DNA of 64,000 nucleotides from Peribacillus simplex (GCF_900156045.1 NZ_FTMX01000012.1:1-64000); one strand, 5' to 3'; shown: positions 52,720-62,334, counted from the stretch's first letter. Made by a program: numbers and translations. Notes: generated by a model from the sequence alone, not told the origin.

Positions 52720-53964
52720 TTATGCTTTTACTTCTTGTGAGGTGCTTTCAAAAATACTAGTATTGTCTTTCGGTAATTTAAACAATACAGCACCAATCAA
52801 TACTACAACTAATGCGCCTATCAGGAAGAAAAACGCTGCTTGGAACGACCCTTCAAATGCATCTATAAGTGCGCCCATTACTGTTGGAGCAATAAACCCT
52901 GCCAATCCTCCAGTAAAGTACATCGTTCCCATAAATGATCCAATTACATTTTGCGATACGTATTTAAGCGGTATAGATATGATTGCCATAGCAATCGCTG
53001 AATCTCCGAAAGAGAAAATACTTTGATATGTGATGGCTAATTGAATAGAAGGTGCCTTAAACATCAAAAGTAAAAAAATGCCAGATATGACAGCGCCAAT
53101 TAATATGATGAACTTTTCTTTACCTGCCAACGATTTATCAATTAAATAGCCTGTTAAAATAGCGGATAACAATCCGAATGCTTGTGGAATCATTGCAAGA
53201 GAGCCAACTGTCTTTAAATTTAAATCACGTGTTTGCTCCAAATAAGAAGGTAGCCATGAAGAGAAGCCCCAATGCACAATACTTGAACAAAAATACATAA
53301 TGACGAGGCCCCATAGTAACTTACTTTTATATAAGTCTTTCATCGGGATTTTTGGATAGGTATTACCTTCAAGTGTTGTTTTAATAACCTTAGGTGGATT
53401 GTAATATTTAAATAATAAAAGTGTTACGACAAGACCAATGCCACCAATAAGGTAAAACATGACACGCCATCCCCAAGTGTCCACGATTAAACCGGAAATG
53501 TACAAAGCAAGCACCCCGCCAATTAACTGAGCGGCAAGTAAAATCGACTTCACTCTTGCACGAACTTCCCTTTTGTAAATTTCCGTTATGGCAACACTGC
53601 TACCTGTAGGCAATCCACCATCACCTAATCCAAGAATCAATCGAATCGCTAAAATCGCTACAAATGAACCAACCATACCTGTTAACAATGAAAATAGTGA
53701 TATGATGAATACCGCTATTACAATCACTTTTCTCGAACCGAACTTGTCTGCAAACCACCCAGCTAAAAGTGTTATGCAAGCACTGCTTAACCAAAAACTA
53801 CTAATTACCATTCCACTCTGCGTTTGGGATAAATGCAATTCTTGACTAATAGGTATAATTGCGACATTCATACCAAACAACGTCAATGAATCAACAATCC
53901 ATCCAAGAAATAACAACGAAAATATGAAATTACGTTTACCATTGCTCATTTGTATTTTCTCCAT
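52720..53964 (-). CDS. MFS transporter
   Basis: 414-residue twelve-helix permease. Loop 2-3 motif GWFADKFGSRK, GLGDGGLPTGSSVAITE around helix 4-5, and DKSLAGKEK in the central loop. The nearest families by eye are ACS or oxalate/cyanate-type permeases. I place the start at ATG 53964, eight bases after AAAGG; the GTG at 53973 overlaps that site. It lies 49 bp upstream of the AbgB-like gene in the same direction and likely imports its substrate. Confidence 0.87.
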   Translation of the reverse strand: MEKIQMSNGKRNFIFSLLFLGWIVDSLTLFGMNVAIIPISQELHLSQTQSGMVISSFWLSSACITLLAGWFADKFGSRKVIVIAVFIISLFSLLTGMVGSFVAILAIRLILGLGDGGLPTGSSVAITEIYKREVRARVKSILLAAQLIGGVLALYISGLIVDTWGWRVMFYLIGGIGLVVTLLLFKYYNPPKVIKTTLEGNTYPKIPMKDLYKSKLLWGLVIMYFCSSIVHWGFSSWLPSYLEQTRDLNLKTVGSLAMIPQAFGLLSAILTGYLIDKSLAGKEKFIILIGAVISGIFLLLMFKAPSIQLAITYQSIFSFGDSAIAMAIISIPLKYVSQNVIGSFMGTMYFTGGLAGFIAPTVMGALIDAFEGSFQAAFFFLIGALVVVLIGAVLFKLPKDNTSIFESTSQEVKA

Positions 53965-54383
53965 GGTAACCACCTTTTTGAAATATTGGGAAAATTAAGT
54001 TGGTAACAAGCCTAATTCCACCTCCATTTATTTACGGATAATAAAGGACTTGTCCATAATTATATATTTATCCCTAGTGTTTCGCAATAAACAAATTATT
54101 AAATTATTTAATATTTCGCTCATCTTTTTTAATGGGTTCTGATGCAAGGTTCATTTGACTAGATGATAAACATGAATCAAACCTATCTGAACGGCAAAAT
54201 TATTAATTGACTTAAAAACCTGATGGACAAAATTATGGGCAGTAAAGGAGGGGGTGTCGCAGGCTTCTTTTATACACAGTTTGTAAACTCTTCAATCAGT
54301 CTTTATAATGTTGTCCAGTAAAATTGAACTAACCCCCGAATAATGGACACAGCTAAACCTTTGTAGAAAATGATTTGCATAAA
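53965..54383. other. intergenic region, nothing recognised
   Basis: About 420 bp containing the leftward promoter of the MFS gene; no clear element beyond that. Confidence 0.35.
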
Positions 54384-54725
54384 GAAGGGAATGATACCGA
54401 CATCACCCCAATTACATCATTACCGGAAATTTTAAAGGGGGAAAGGCGTTCTTTTTGCGATACAAAAGGTGAAGAGGCCAGGCTTGACGGTCAGCAATTA
54501 GAAGTAACCTAAGAAGGGAATAAACTTATCGGAGCAGGAAGAAGCTAAGCCGATAAGGTTTTACCGGTGGACGACACAGGTTTTGCTGGAATGAAGGGGA
54601 TAGAAAAAATAATGGGTATTATCAAATACAATGATCTGATAAAAAATGAGGCGAATTCGATGTCGAATAAAAGAATAATCATGACAGGAAACTATTTATA
54701 TGGACATGCTCCTCTTTCCATGTAA
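54384..54725 (+). pseudogene. decayed gene of unknown identity
   Basis: 114 codons in one frame, EGNDTDITPITSLPEILKG... to GNYLYGHAPLSM, with only two internal stops (after LEVT and after GAGRS). Amino acid composition is protein-like across the stops, which suggests a recently broken gene rather than chance. I do not recognise the family. Confidence 0.4.
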
Positions 54726-54872
54726 ACGGATAGAATAGAAAAGTTGTTCGGAGTAGCTGGATGATCCTAAATTAAACAGGATAATGCCATTCCGTGTTTC
54801 CGTTTCATTTTTCACCAGAGCCTTCTAACATTTTTTACTTATATTAACAAGATCTAGTTACATTCAAAATGC

Positions 54873-54918
54873 TTGCATTATTCATTATTTTTATTATAAA
54901 ATACTTGTATACAAGTGT
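54873..54918 (+). promoter_or_regulatory. gnt operon promoter and GntR operator
   Basis: TTGCAT (54873-54878), 16-bp spacer, TATAAA (54895-54900), then the palindrome ATACTTGTATACAAGTGT (54901-54918; perfect core ACTTGTATACAAGT) at the expected transcription start. It matches the known B. subtilis gnt operator, where GntR binds in the absence of gluconate. Confidence 0.9.
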
Positions 54919-54945
54919 ACTTGAACTCTATTGGAAGGTGAATTT

Positions 54946-55677
54946 ATGGCTGAATCAAAGGAGTTTCTATATCCTGTAAAGTGGCTTTCAAAAGCTTCAG
55001 CAGGTGATCGTGTAACATCCGAGCTTAGAATGCGTATTATTTCGGGGATGATTGAAAGCGGTGCCATCCTATCTGAAAATAAAATAGCTGCCGATTTCGG
55101 TGTAAGTCGCTCACCAGTTCGTGAAGCGTTAAAAATATTGGCCTCTGAAAATATCATCCGATTGGAAAGAATGGGTGCGGTTGTCATTGGTTTAACAGAA
55201 AAAAAATATGCAGAAATTTATGATGTGCGTATTCTCATCGAAACGTTTGTATTTGAACGGCTAGTAAGGATGGAAACGAATGAATTAGTGATGGAGCTCA
55301 GTAAAATATTGGAAATGATGAAAATTTCCATAAAATACCGAGATGCTGATGAGTTTTCCTATCAGGATGTCCTATTCCACGAAACGATTATTCGGTCCAT
55401 CGATCATTCCTATATCCTCATGATCTGGGATAATTTAAAACCTGTGATGGAAAGTTTGATTCTTCTATCCATGCGCAGTCGTTTTAAAGAAAAGTATGAA
55501 GACTTTACACGGATCATAAATAACCATCAACTTTATATTGATGCAATCAGAACAAAAGATCGGGACCTCATGATTAAGTCGCTACATGAAAACTTTGATG
55601 ATGTTCAAGAGAAAGTTGAAGACTTATGGATGGCCCAACAGATGCTTTCAAAAGGAGTCGAACAAGAAAATGACTAG
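54946..55677 (+). CDS. gntR: gluconate operon repressor GntR
   Basis: 243-residue FadR-subfamily repressor, very close to B. subtilis GntR throughout. Winged helix: LSENKIAADFGVSRSPVREALKILASENIIRLERMG; FCD domain with FSYQDVLFHETIIR and the C-terminal NHQLYIDAI...SLHENFDDV. Gluconate releases it from the operator. ATG at 54946 (MAESKEFLYPVKWLSKAS) follows GGAAGGTG; an upstream TTG would add five residues. It carries an intragenic cre (55053-55066) and its 3' end overlaps gntK by eight bases. Confidence 0.97.
   Translation: MAESKEFLYPVKWLSKASAGDRVTSELRMRIISGMIESGAILSENKIAADFGVSRSPVREALKILASENIIRLERMGAVVIGLTEKKYAEIYDVRILIETFVFERLVRMETNELVMELSKILEMMKISIKYRDADEFSYQDVLFHETIIRSIDHSYILMIWDNLKPVMESLILLSMRSRFKEKYEDFTRIINNHQLYIDAIRTKDRDLMIKSLHENFDDVQEKVEDLWMAQQMLSKGVEQEND
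55053..55066 (+). promoter_or_regulatory. intragenic cre site in gntR
   Basis: TGAAAGCGGTGCCA fits the cre consensus except one weak position. It lies in the codons for ESGAIL, the same place as the characterised B. subtilis gnt cre, where CcpA blocks elongation. Confidence 0.8.
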
Positions 55678-57214
55678 CTATATGTTAGGTGTAGACATCG
55701 GTACAACAAGTACAAAAGCTGTATTATTCACGAAAAAAGGCGATGTCATCGAGCAGGAGAATATTGGTTATCCTCTTTACACACCGGATATGACAACAGC
55801 GGAACAAGACCCTGAAGAGATTTTTCAGGCCGTTTTGAAAGCCTTTACAAATATAACGAAACAGCATCCAGATAAAAAGATATCATTTATTTCATTTAGC
55901 AGTGCGATGCATAGTGTTATAGCCATGGATGAAAATGACCAGCCGCTGACCCGTTGCATCACTTGGGCAGATAATCGCAGTGAAGCTTGGGCGCATAAAA
56001 TAAAAGATGAATTGGATGGGCATGAAGTTTACAAACGAACCGGAACACCGATACACCCGATGTCTCCACTATCCAAAATCACCTGGATCGTGAATGATCA
56101 TCCAGAGATCGCAACCCATGTTAAAAAGTATATCGGGATTAAAGAATATATCTTTAAAAAGTTCTTTGATCAATATGTTGTCGATTATTCCCTTGCTTCA
56201 TCTATGGGCATGATGAATCTCAAAAATTTGGATTGGGATGAAGAAGCCTTGAGAATTGCCGGAATAACGCGTGGACAATTATCTGAGCTCGTACCAACAA
56301 CAAAGGTCTTTAACAACTGTGACACGGATTTAGCAAAACAGATCGGGATTGATCCACAGACCCCCTTTGTTATTGGGGCAAGTGATGGTGTTCTTTCAAA
56401 TCTAGGTGTAAACGCGATCCGGAAAGGTGAAATCGCTGTCACGATTGGGACAAGCGGTGCGATTCGGACGATTATAGACGAGCCGAAAACAGACGAAAAA
56501 GGAAGAATCTTTTGCTATGCCTTAACGGAAAAGCATTGGGTGATTGGCGGGCCGGTAAACAATGGCGGGATGGTCCTTCGCTGGATTCGCGATGAATTTG
56601 CTTCTTCCGAGGTAGAAACAGCTAAAAGGCTTGGCATCGATGCTTATGAAGTCTTGACCAAGATTGCCGAACGTGTAAGACCAGGCGCTGATGGATTGTT
56701 ATTCCATCCATATCTTGCAGGTGAACGTGCACCATTATGGAATCCGGATGTACGGGGGTCATTTTTCGGATTAACACTGTCGCATAAGAAAGAACATATG
56801 ATTCGGGCGGCTCTAGAAGGGGTCATTTACAATTTATATACGGTATTTTTAGCCTTAACCGAATGTATGGACGGTCCCGTTACCCGAATTCAAGCTACGG
56901 GAGGCTTCGCAAGGTCGGCTGTTTGGCGGCAAATGATGTCCGATATTTTCGAATCGGAAGTCGTGGTTCCAGAAAGCTACGAAAGTTCGTGCCTGGGTGC
57001 TTGTATATTGGGGTTATATGCAACCGGGGAAATTGATTCCTTTGAAGTGGTTTCCGAAATGATAGGCAATACCCACAAGCACACACCGAAGGATGATTCT
57101 GTAAAAGAATATAGGCAACTACTGCCGATTTTTATTAACCTATCAAGGGTATTGGAAAACGAATATACACAGATTGCGAATTATCAAAGAAACTTAATAA
57201 ATGCTACAAAGTAA
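55670..57214 (+). CDS. gntK: gluconokinase GntK
   Basis: 514-residue FGGY-family kinase phosphorylating gluconate to 6-phosphogluconate. N-terminal phosphate-1 motif GVDIGTTSTKAVLF, SSAMHSVIAMD, TWADNRS, phosphate-2 IGTSGAIR and the FGGY signature region GPVTRIQATGGFARSAVWRQMMSDIF. ATG at 55670 gives MTSYMLGVDIG and matches B. subtilis GntK; AAAGGAG lies 12 bases before it. Overlaps gntR, so translation is coupled. Confidence 0.96.
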   Translation: MTSYMLGVDIGTTSTKAVLFTKKGDVIEQENIGYPLYTPDMTTAEQDPEEIFQAVLKAFTNITKQHPDKKISFISFSSAMHSVIAMDENDQPLTRCITWADNRSEAWAHKIKDELDGHEVYKRTGTPIHPMSPLSKITWIVNDHPEIATHVKKYIGIKEYIFKKFFDQYVVDYSLASSMGMMNLKNLDWDEEALRIAGITRGQLSELVPTTKVFNNCDTDLAKQIGIDPQTPFVIGASDGVLSNLGVNAIRKGEIAVTIGTSGAIRTIIDEPKTDEKGRIFCYALTEKHWVIGGPVNNGGMVLRWIRDEFASSEVETAKRLGIDAYEVLTKIAERVRPGADGLLFHPYLAGERAPLWNPDVRGSFFGLTLSHKKEHMIRAALEGVIYNLYTVFLALTECMDGPVTRIQATGGFARSAVWRQMMSDIFESEVVVPESYESSCLGACILGLYATGEIDSFEVVSEMIGNTHKHTPKDDSVKEYRQLLPIFINLSRVLENEYTQIANYQRNLINATK

Positions 57215-57232
57215 AGACATGGAGGGATTACA

Positions 57233-58579
57233 ATGCCATTAGTTATTGTCGCTTTAGGAATTGTTGCTTTATTAATTTTAATAATGGGCTTAAAATTAAA
57301 CACCTTTATTTCCTTGATCATTGTATCGTTTGGAGTGGCTTTAGCACTTGGGATGCCACTTGATGGAATTGTCAAAACCATTGAAGCTGGATTAGGCGGA
57401 ACACTTGGTCACTTAGCGTTAATCTTTGGACTTGGAGCGATGTTGGGTAAGTTGATCGCAGATTCAGGCGGCGCGCAGCGCATTGCCATGACCCTTGTTA
57501 AAAAATTTGGTGAAAAGAATATTCAATGGGCAGTCGTGGCAGCATCATTTATTATCGGTGTCGCATTGTTTTTTGAAGTGGGATTAGTATTATTAATTCC
57601 AATCGTATTTGCAATTTCAAGGGAATTGAAAGTTTCGATATTGTATCTTGGTATTCCAATGGTAGCGGCATTATCAGTAACGCACGGTTTCTTACCGCCG
57701 CATCCAGGGCCAACCGTCATCGCTGGTGAATATGGTGCAGACATTGGTCAAGTTTTACTTTACGGTTTCATTATTGCGGTTCCAACCGTTATTTTAGCTG
57801 GACCAGTATTTACGAAGATAGCTAAAAGATTAGTACCTGAATCATTTACGAAAACAGGCAGCATTGCCTCTTTAGGAGAACAAAAATCATTTAAACTTGA
57901 AGAAACACCTGGATTTGGAATCAGTGTATTTACAGCTTTACTTCCGGTTATATTAATGTCAATTGCTACGATTATCACTTTGATGCAAAAAACAATGGGA
58001 TTTGAAGATAATGGTCTACTAGCAGCTATCCGTTTTATTGGTGAAGCCGGTACTTCCATGTTGCTTTCCTTGTTATTTGCGGTCTATTCAATGGGATTAG
58101 CAAGAAAGATTCCAATGAAAGATATTATGGAATCTTGTACATCAGCAATCTTGCATATCGGAATGATGCTTTTAATCATAGGGGGCGGAGGAGCCTTCAA
58201 GCAAGTATTGATCGACGGCGGTGTAGGTGATTATGTAGCTGAATTATTCAAAGGAACATCATTATCACCAATCTTGCTTGCCTGGATCATCGCGGCAATC
58301 CTGCGTATTTCCTTAGGATCTGCTACCGTTGCTGCCTTAACGACAGCTGGTTTAGTAATTCCGATGTTAGGTCAGACGGACGTTAACCTTGCTCTAGTTG
58401 TGCTTGCTACAGGAGCGGGAAGTTTAATTGCTTCACACGTTAACGATGCTGGTTTCTGGATGTTTAAAGAATATTTTGGTTTAAGCATGAAAGAAACATT
58501 TGCAACATGGACCTTGCTTGAGACGATCATTTCAGTAGCTGGATTAGGATTCATTCTATTACTAAGCTTATTTGTATAA
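57233..58579 (+). CDS. gntP: gluconate permease GntP
   Basis: 448-residue gluconate:H+ symporter, exactly the length of B. subtilis GntP. About twelve to fourteen hydrophobic helices; family motifs GLGAMLGKLIADSGGAQRIA (about 64-83), LPPHPGPTVIAGEYGADIG (about 152-170) and SLIASHVNDAGFWMFKEYF near the C-terminus. Strong GGAGGG site; 18 bp after gntK. Confidence 0.96.
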   Translation: MPLVIVALGIVALLILIMGLKLNTFISLIIVSFGVALALGMPLDGIVKTIEAGLGGTLGHLALIFGLGAMLGKLIADSGGAQRIAMTLVKKFGEKNIQWAVVAASFIIGVALFFEVGLVLLIPIVFAISRELKVSILYLGIPMVAALSVTHGFLPPHPGPTVIAGEYGADIGQVLLYGFIIAVPTVILAGPVFTKIAKRLVPESFTKTGSIASLGEQKSFKLEETPGFGISVFTALLPVILMSIATIITLMQKTMGFEDNGLLAAIRFIGEAGTSMLLSLLFAVYSMGLARKIPMKDIMESCTSAILHIGMMLLIIGGGGAFKQVLIDGGVGDYVAELFKGTSLSPILLAWIIAAILRISLGSATVAALTTAGLVIPMLGQTDVNLALVVLATGAGSLIASHVNDAGFWMFKEYFGLSMKETFATWTLLETIISVAGLGFILLLSLFV

Positions 58580-58588
58580 GCCTTTCCC

Positions 58589-58626
58589 GGCAGTAAATCC
58601 CTCACTTATGGCAGGGATTTACTGCC
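58589..58626 (+). terminator. intercistronic hairpin between gntP and gnd
   Basis: Perfect 14-bp arms (58589-58602 and 58613-58626) with a 10-base loop, but only a weak TATTATTCTT tail. It probably attenuates or stabilises the gntRKP part of the message rather than stopping all transcription. Confidence 0.65.
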
Positions 58627-58658
58627 TATTATTCTTAACATAGAAGGAGCAGAAATAT

Positions 58659-60062
58659 ATGTACAATACAATTGGTGTCATTGGTTTAGGGGTAATGGGC
58701 AGTAATATCGCTTTAAATATGGCTAATAAAGGGGAACAAGTAGCTGTCTATAACTACACACGAGATTTAACGGATCAGCTTGTTGCTGAATTGGACAGCC
58801 AGTCGCTCCATCCGTATTACGAAATTCAAGACTTTGTTCAGTCTCTGGAAACTCCAAGAAAGATTTTTCTAATGGTTACTGCGGGTAAGCCGATCGACTC
58901 GGTTATCCATTCATTACTTCCTCATCTTGAATCAGGCGATATTATCATGGACGGCGGCAACTCCCATTACGAAGATACTGAACGCAGATATGATGAATTG
59001 ATATCCAAAGGAATCAGTTATTTGGGAATCGGTATTTCTGGTGGGGAAGTAGGGGCGCTAAAGGGACCTTCAATCATGCCGGGTGGAGATAAAGAGGCCT
59101 ATGAAAAAGTCGCTCCGATTCTGACAAAAATCGCAGCACAAGTAAATGATGACCCTTGCTGTACCTACATCGGTCCTAAAGGAGCAGGTCATTTTGTGAA
59201 AATGGTACATAACGGGATTGAGTATGCAGATATGCAATTAATTGCCGAAACCTATACGTTTTTGAGAGAAAAGCTGCATTTGGAAGTTAATGAAATTGCT
59301 GACATCTTTGAAACATGGAATCAAGGTGAACTGAAAAGTTATTTAATCGAAATCACTGCTGAAATCTTAAGGAAAAAAGATGAAGTAACGGGCTTACCCT
59401 TGATCGATGTGATCCTTGATAAAGCAGGACAAAAAGGCACAGGCAAATGGACCAGCATGCAAGCAATTGATAACGGAATTCCAGCATCGATTATTACAGA
59501 GTCTTTGTTTGCTCGTTACATTTCCGCTTTAAAAGAAGAACGGGTTAAAGCAGAAAATATTCTAACAGGCCCTGAGAACAATCAGCAAAATTTAGATAAA
59601 AATGAGTGGATTGACTATATTAGACAAGCATTATATATGGGAAAAGTTTGTGCATACGCGCAAGGTTTCACTCAATATAAAATGACTTCTGAACTTAACG
59701 GATGGGATTTGCCTTTAAAAGATATTGCGCTGATTTTCCGCGGTGGCTGCATCATTCGTGCAGAATTTTTAAACGTCATTAGCGAAGCCTATCAAAAGCA
59801 GCCGGATCTGGCTAATTTATTGATCTCACCATATTTTGCCGAAAAGGTTACAGATTATCAGGTAGGATTGCGAAAGGTTGTCTGTGAGGGAATAAACTCC
59901 GGTATCTCGTTCCCATGCTTAAGCGCTTCACTTTCTTATTACGATAGTTATCGAACAGGCATTTCAAATGCTAGTCTTTTGCAGGCACAACGTGATTATT
60001 TTGGTGCACATACCTATGAACGACGTGATTTGGCAGGAGTCTTTCACACAAACTGGCAGTGA
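58659..60062 (+). CDS. gntZ: 6-phosphogluconate dehydrogenase, decarboxylating
   Basis: 467-residue enzyme oxidising 6-phosphogluconate to ribulose 5-phosphate. Rossmann GLGVMGSNIALNMANKG (about 8-24), substrate motifs ISGGEVGALKGPSIMPGG and HFVKMVHNGIEYADMQLI with the catalytic Lys and Asn, DKAGQKGTGKWT, and the C-terminal tail with FHTNW. As fourth gene of the operon it corresponds to B. subtilis GntZ, a paralogue of the housekeeping Gnd (YqjI). Ribosome site AGAAGGAG. Confidence 0.95.
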   Translation: MYNTIGVIGLGVMGSNIALNMANKGEQVAVYNYTRDLTDQLVAELDSQSLHPYYEIQDFVQSLETPRKIFLMVTAGKPIDSVIHSLLPHLESGDIIMDGGNSHYEDTERRYDELISKGISYLGIGISGGEVGALKGPSIMPGGDKEAYEKVAPILTKIAAQVNDDPCCTYIGPKGAGHFVKMVHNGIEYADMQLIAETYTFLREKLHLEVNEIADIFETWNQGELKSYLIEITAEILRKKDEVTGLPLIDVILDKAGQKGTGKWTSMQAIDNGIPASIITESLFARYISALKEERVKAENILTGPENNQQNLDKNEWIDYIRQALYMGKVCAYAQGFTQYKMTSELNGWDLPLKDIALIFRGGCIIRAEFLNVISEAYQKQPDLANLLISPYFAEKVTDYQVGLRKVVCEGINSGISFPCLSASLSYYDSYRTGISNASLLQAQRDYFGAHTYERRDLAGVFHTNWQ

Positions 60063-60136
60063 TGGAAAGTGACAAAGAAACAGTCATTTTTCAATAACCG
60101 TTCATGAATTTAAGACAAGTACTTTACTTCAATAAG

Positions 60137-60161
60137 AGAGTTGCTTTGGCAGCTCTTTTTC
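60137..60161 (+). terminator. terminator after the gnt operon
   Basis: AGAGTTGC / GCAGCTCT stem with one wobble, TTTG loop and T5 run; same hairpin family as the copies at 30.5 and 48.75 kb. Confidence 0.8.
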
Positions 60162-60204
60162 TTATGTAACAAAAGGGGGGCTATCTCAATTTTTAAATTG
60201 GAGG

Positions 60205-60260
60205 GGGTGTGCGGGACTCCTGCGGGAAAAGCGTGTCCAGGGGAGATCCCGCAGGCTGGA
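60205..60260. repeat. GC-rich intergenic repeat fragment common in Bacillus
   Basis: GTGTGCGGGACTCCTGCGGG ... GGGAGATCCCGCAGGC forms a partial dyad (GCGGGACTCCTGCGGG against ATCCCGCAGG) and stands out as GC-rich in AT-rich surroundings. It resembles a degenerate copy of a repeat I recall as frequent between genes in several Bacillus genomes. Confidence 0.55.
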
Positions 60261-60282
60261 ATTAAGAGGCTGGAAATTTTAG

Positions 60283-60630
60283 TTATGGCATTTTAAATGG
60301 TGCATTTAATTGATGATAATCCCTATATGATCGATAAGATACAATTTTTTTATCCTGATAATGTCCATCCAACTGCAAAATTTTAGATTTATTTGTTTCT
60401 AAATAATAATTATACCCTTCTGTTTCTAAACTATGGAAGGTATAGGAAATTCCAAGCATTTGTTTCTTGGTGACTTTTGCATCAGGGTGATGTTGTATGA
60501 AATCAGCCAATTGTTGTACAGATGTTGATGGAGTGTCTGCGATATTAAATAATGTTTCCTTAATATTAGTCTTTACTTTATTCAAAGTAGTTTTTGCTTT
60601 ATGTTTGATTTTGTTGGAACGCCTTGTCAT
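60283..60630 (-). CDS. hypothetical protein
   Basis: 115-residue protein, unknown family. The N-terminal 30 residues are strongly basic (MTRRSNKIKHKAKTTLNKVK), the rest mixed with a C-terminal Tyr/His-rich part (YRSYRDYHQLNAPF). The ATG at 60630 has GGGAGTGA seven bases upstream; the open frame extends 25 codons further but without a ribosome site. No operon partner. Confidence 0.6.
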   Translation of the reverse strand: MTRRSNKIKHKAKTTLNKVKTNIKETLFNIADTPSTSVQQLADFIQHHPDAKVTKKQMLGISYTFHSLETEGYNYYLETNKSKILQLDGHYQDKKIVSYRSYRDYHQLNAPFKMP

Positions 60631-60962
60631 AAATATCACTCCCACTCTGATTATAGTTAAAAGATTTATTATCTTATTTCCAATCAGCAAACGGAATAAA
60701 CACAAAATTGAAACCTGGGAGAACTTCTACTAAAAGAGAAAAAGTCTTGGTGTAAAAGATAATGTTTTTTGGGAGGTTTAATACTCAGTATAAGTGGTAT
60801 ATAAAGGATATCGGTTTATAGCAGTTTATTCACACTGCTACCTTCATTATATTAGGGGTCCTTTACGAAATAGTATCGTTTCCTGAATAATGTCTACTAG
60901 TGGCTCATATTCTTCTTTTGATTATTACTAATTATTTTCAAATAATAAAGGAGTGATAGATC

Positions 60963-61157
60963 ATGAGGCAAATGTGTATTTACTGTTTTAAATGGGCTGA
61001 CATGGATACGATGACACCAATTTTTGAACAAGGCAGGGAGTTCGTCAATTATTATTGCGAAGATTGTGTTACTGCTGTTATGGATAATTTGTTTAAGCTT
61101 CCATGCAAACATGGTCGTTCCTATTCCGATGTATGCGAACAATCAAGAACCCACTAG
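60963..61157 (+). CDS. small cysteine-rich (zinc-ribbon-like) protein
   Basis: 64-residue protein with two CxxC knuckles, MCIYC (residues 4-8) and YYCEDC (30-35), plus further Cys at 48 and 58; likely binds one zinc ion. AAGGAGTGATAGATC precedes the ATG. Function unknown; a terminator hairpin follows. Confidence 0.65.
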   Translation: MRQMCIYCFKWADMDTMTPIFEQGREFVNYYCEDCVTAVMDNLFKLPCKHGRSYSDVCEQSRTH

Positions 61158-61166
61158 CATCAAGCC

Positions 61167-61213
61167 AAGCCCTTTAATAGTAAAGTCCATCTCAAAAGAG
61201 AAGGGCTTTTTTT
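61167..61213 (+). terminator. terminator of the small cysteine-rich gene
   Basis: AAGCCCTT (61167-61174) and AAGGGCTT (61201-61208) enclose a 26-base loop; T7 run follows. Confidence 0.75.
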
Positions 61214-61278
61214 GTTCGGGTTCTTCCTTTTTTTAATAATATTGCATTTTGCTCAAAGCCTTAATATAGGGGGAAACG

Positions 61279-61363
61279 GGGATTCAGAAATGAGTGCTCA
61301 CCTAACATATGAATATCTTTAAAGTCGAAGGTCTCCCACAGTTTATTGATGGGTGGCCTTTTG
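61279..61363 (+). repeat. diverged copy of the groEL 3' flank (copy B)
   Basis: GGGATTCAGAAATGAGTGCTCACCTAACATATGAATATCTTTAAAGT... parallels 9917-9998, including the terminator region, whose stem is here degraded (CTCCCACAG...). No groEL-like coding sequence precedes it. Confidence 0.85.
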
Positions 61364-61784
61364 TTGGATTCTTTTCAATTCTACTCCTACATTAAAGAAC
61401 TGCCTGGCTGAAATGAAATGTTACCGTCACATTTAAAAGCAATGTAACTGCAAGTAATTCCTCACGTAATTTGTCAGGAGGTTTAAAGCCTAGTTATTTC
61501 AACCCACTTAAACAATATGATCATGCCGAATATTATTAAGTGGTACTCATGAGGTAGTATATCGGATTGAGGAAAAATAAAATAGGATGTACATGATTTG
61601 AGCCTGAAAATTATGAATTTGGATTAGATATTAAACAAAATGTTCTTGCATACAACAGATGGGTATCTAAATAAAGTTATCGTAATTTGTCTCTAGCTTT
61701 AACAATATTGCTCTTTATTTCTTGGATAAGAATTTTATCAAAAAAAACAGTTAAGAAACTAAAGCATTTAAGGGGAAGATTAAC
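61364..61784. other. intergenic region, nothing secure
   Basis: 421 AT-rich bases. On the minus strand about 61440-61510 reads LGFKPPDKLREELLAVT in one frame, possibly a transposase scrap; too short to assign. Confidence 0.3.
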
Positions 61785-62000
61785 CTGTTAAAGGAATTCT
61801 ATGTTTGTTATACTCTTGACGCTGATGTTAAGTGGGAGAAAATAAAAAAAGGAATGAGCAGTAAAAAAGAGGATGTTTTACAAGAAGTCCTAAAAAGGAT
61901 GGAACTCTGTGAGTATTTTATTGTAAAAAGTGATAGTAAACATCATATTATCAATACATCTTTAATCCGTTATATACGTATTTTTGATGAAAAAAAGTAA
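61785..62000 (+). CDS. small hypothetical protein with probable CTG start
   Basis: 71-residue frame, LLKEFYVCYTLDADVKWEK...LIRYIRIFDEKK, beginning at CTG 61785, eight bases after AGGGGA (61771-61776). There is no ATG, GTG or TTG near this site; the first in-frame ATG (61857) would cut 24 residues and has AAAAGGA just before it. Composition is protein-like with alternating charged residues. Family unknown. Confidence 0.45.
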   Translation: MLKEFYVCYTLDADVKWEKIKKGMSSKKEDVLQEVLKRMELCEYFIVKSDSKHHIINTSLIRYIRIFDEKK

Positions 62001-62334
62001 TCTCACTACTGCTTTCTTATAATATAAGTTATGGTTGTATTCTCCTAACAGTCTATCTGGGAGGGGATTTTTCTTTGGGAAAAAAGGGGCAAACCTTTCA
62101 TGCATATACAGAATAATAAAGCGTAAAGTTGCAAAAAAGTGATGTGCAAATAGCTAATTGGGTAAAAAAATTAAAAATAATGAGCCATTAGAAGACCAGC
62201 GTGGTATATCGAATCAGTAAATATTGAGGAAGAAAATTTTTATCTGAAAGCGCAGGTGGACTATTTGTACAAAAACAGCTGAGCAAGCTTAAGTTGTATT
62301 CATGGTCGGTTAACACTTTGAAAGGAGTGTAAAG
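62001..62334. other. intergenic region before the GrpE-like gene
   Basis: 334 bp with no convincing frame or known element. The last bases contain AAAGGAGTG, the ribosome site of the next gene. Confidence 0.4.
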
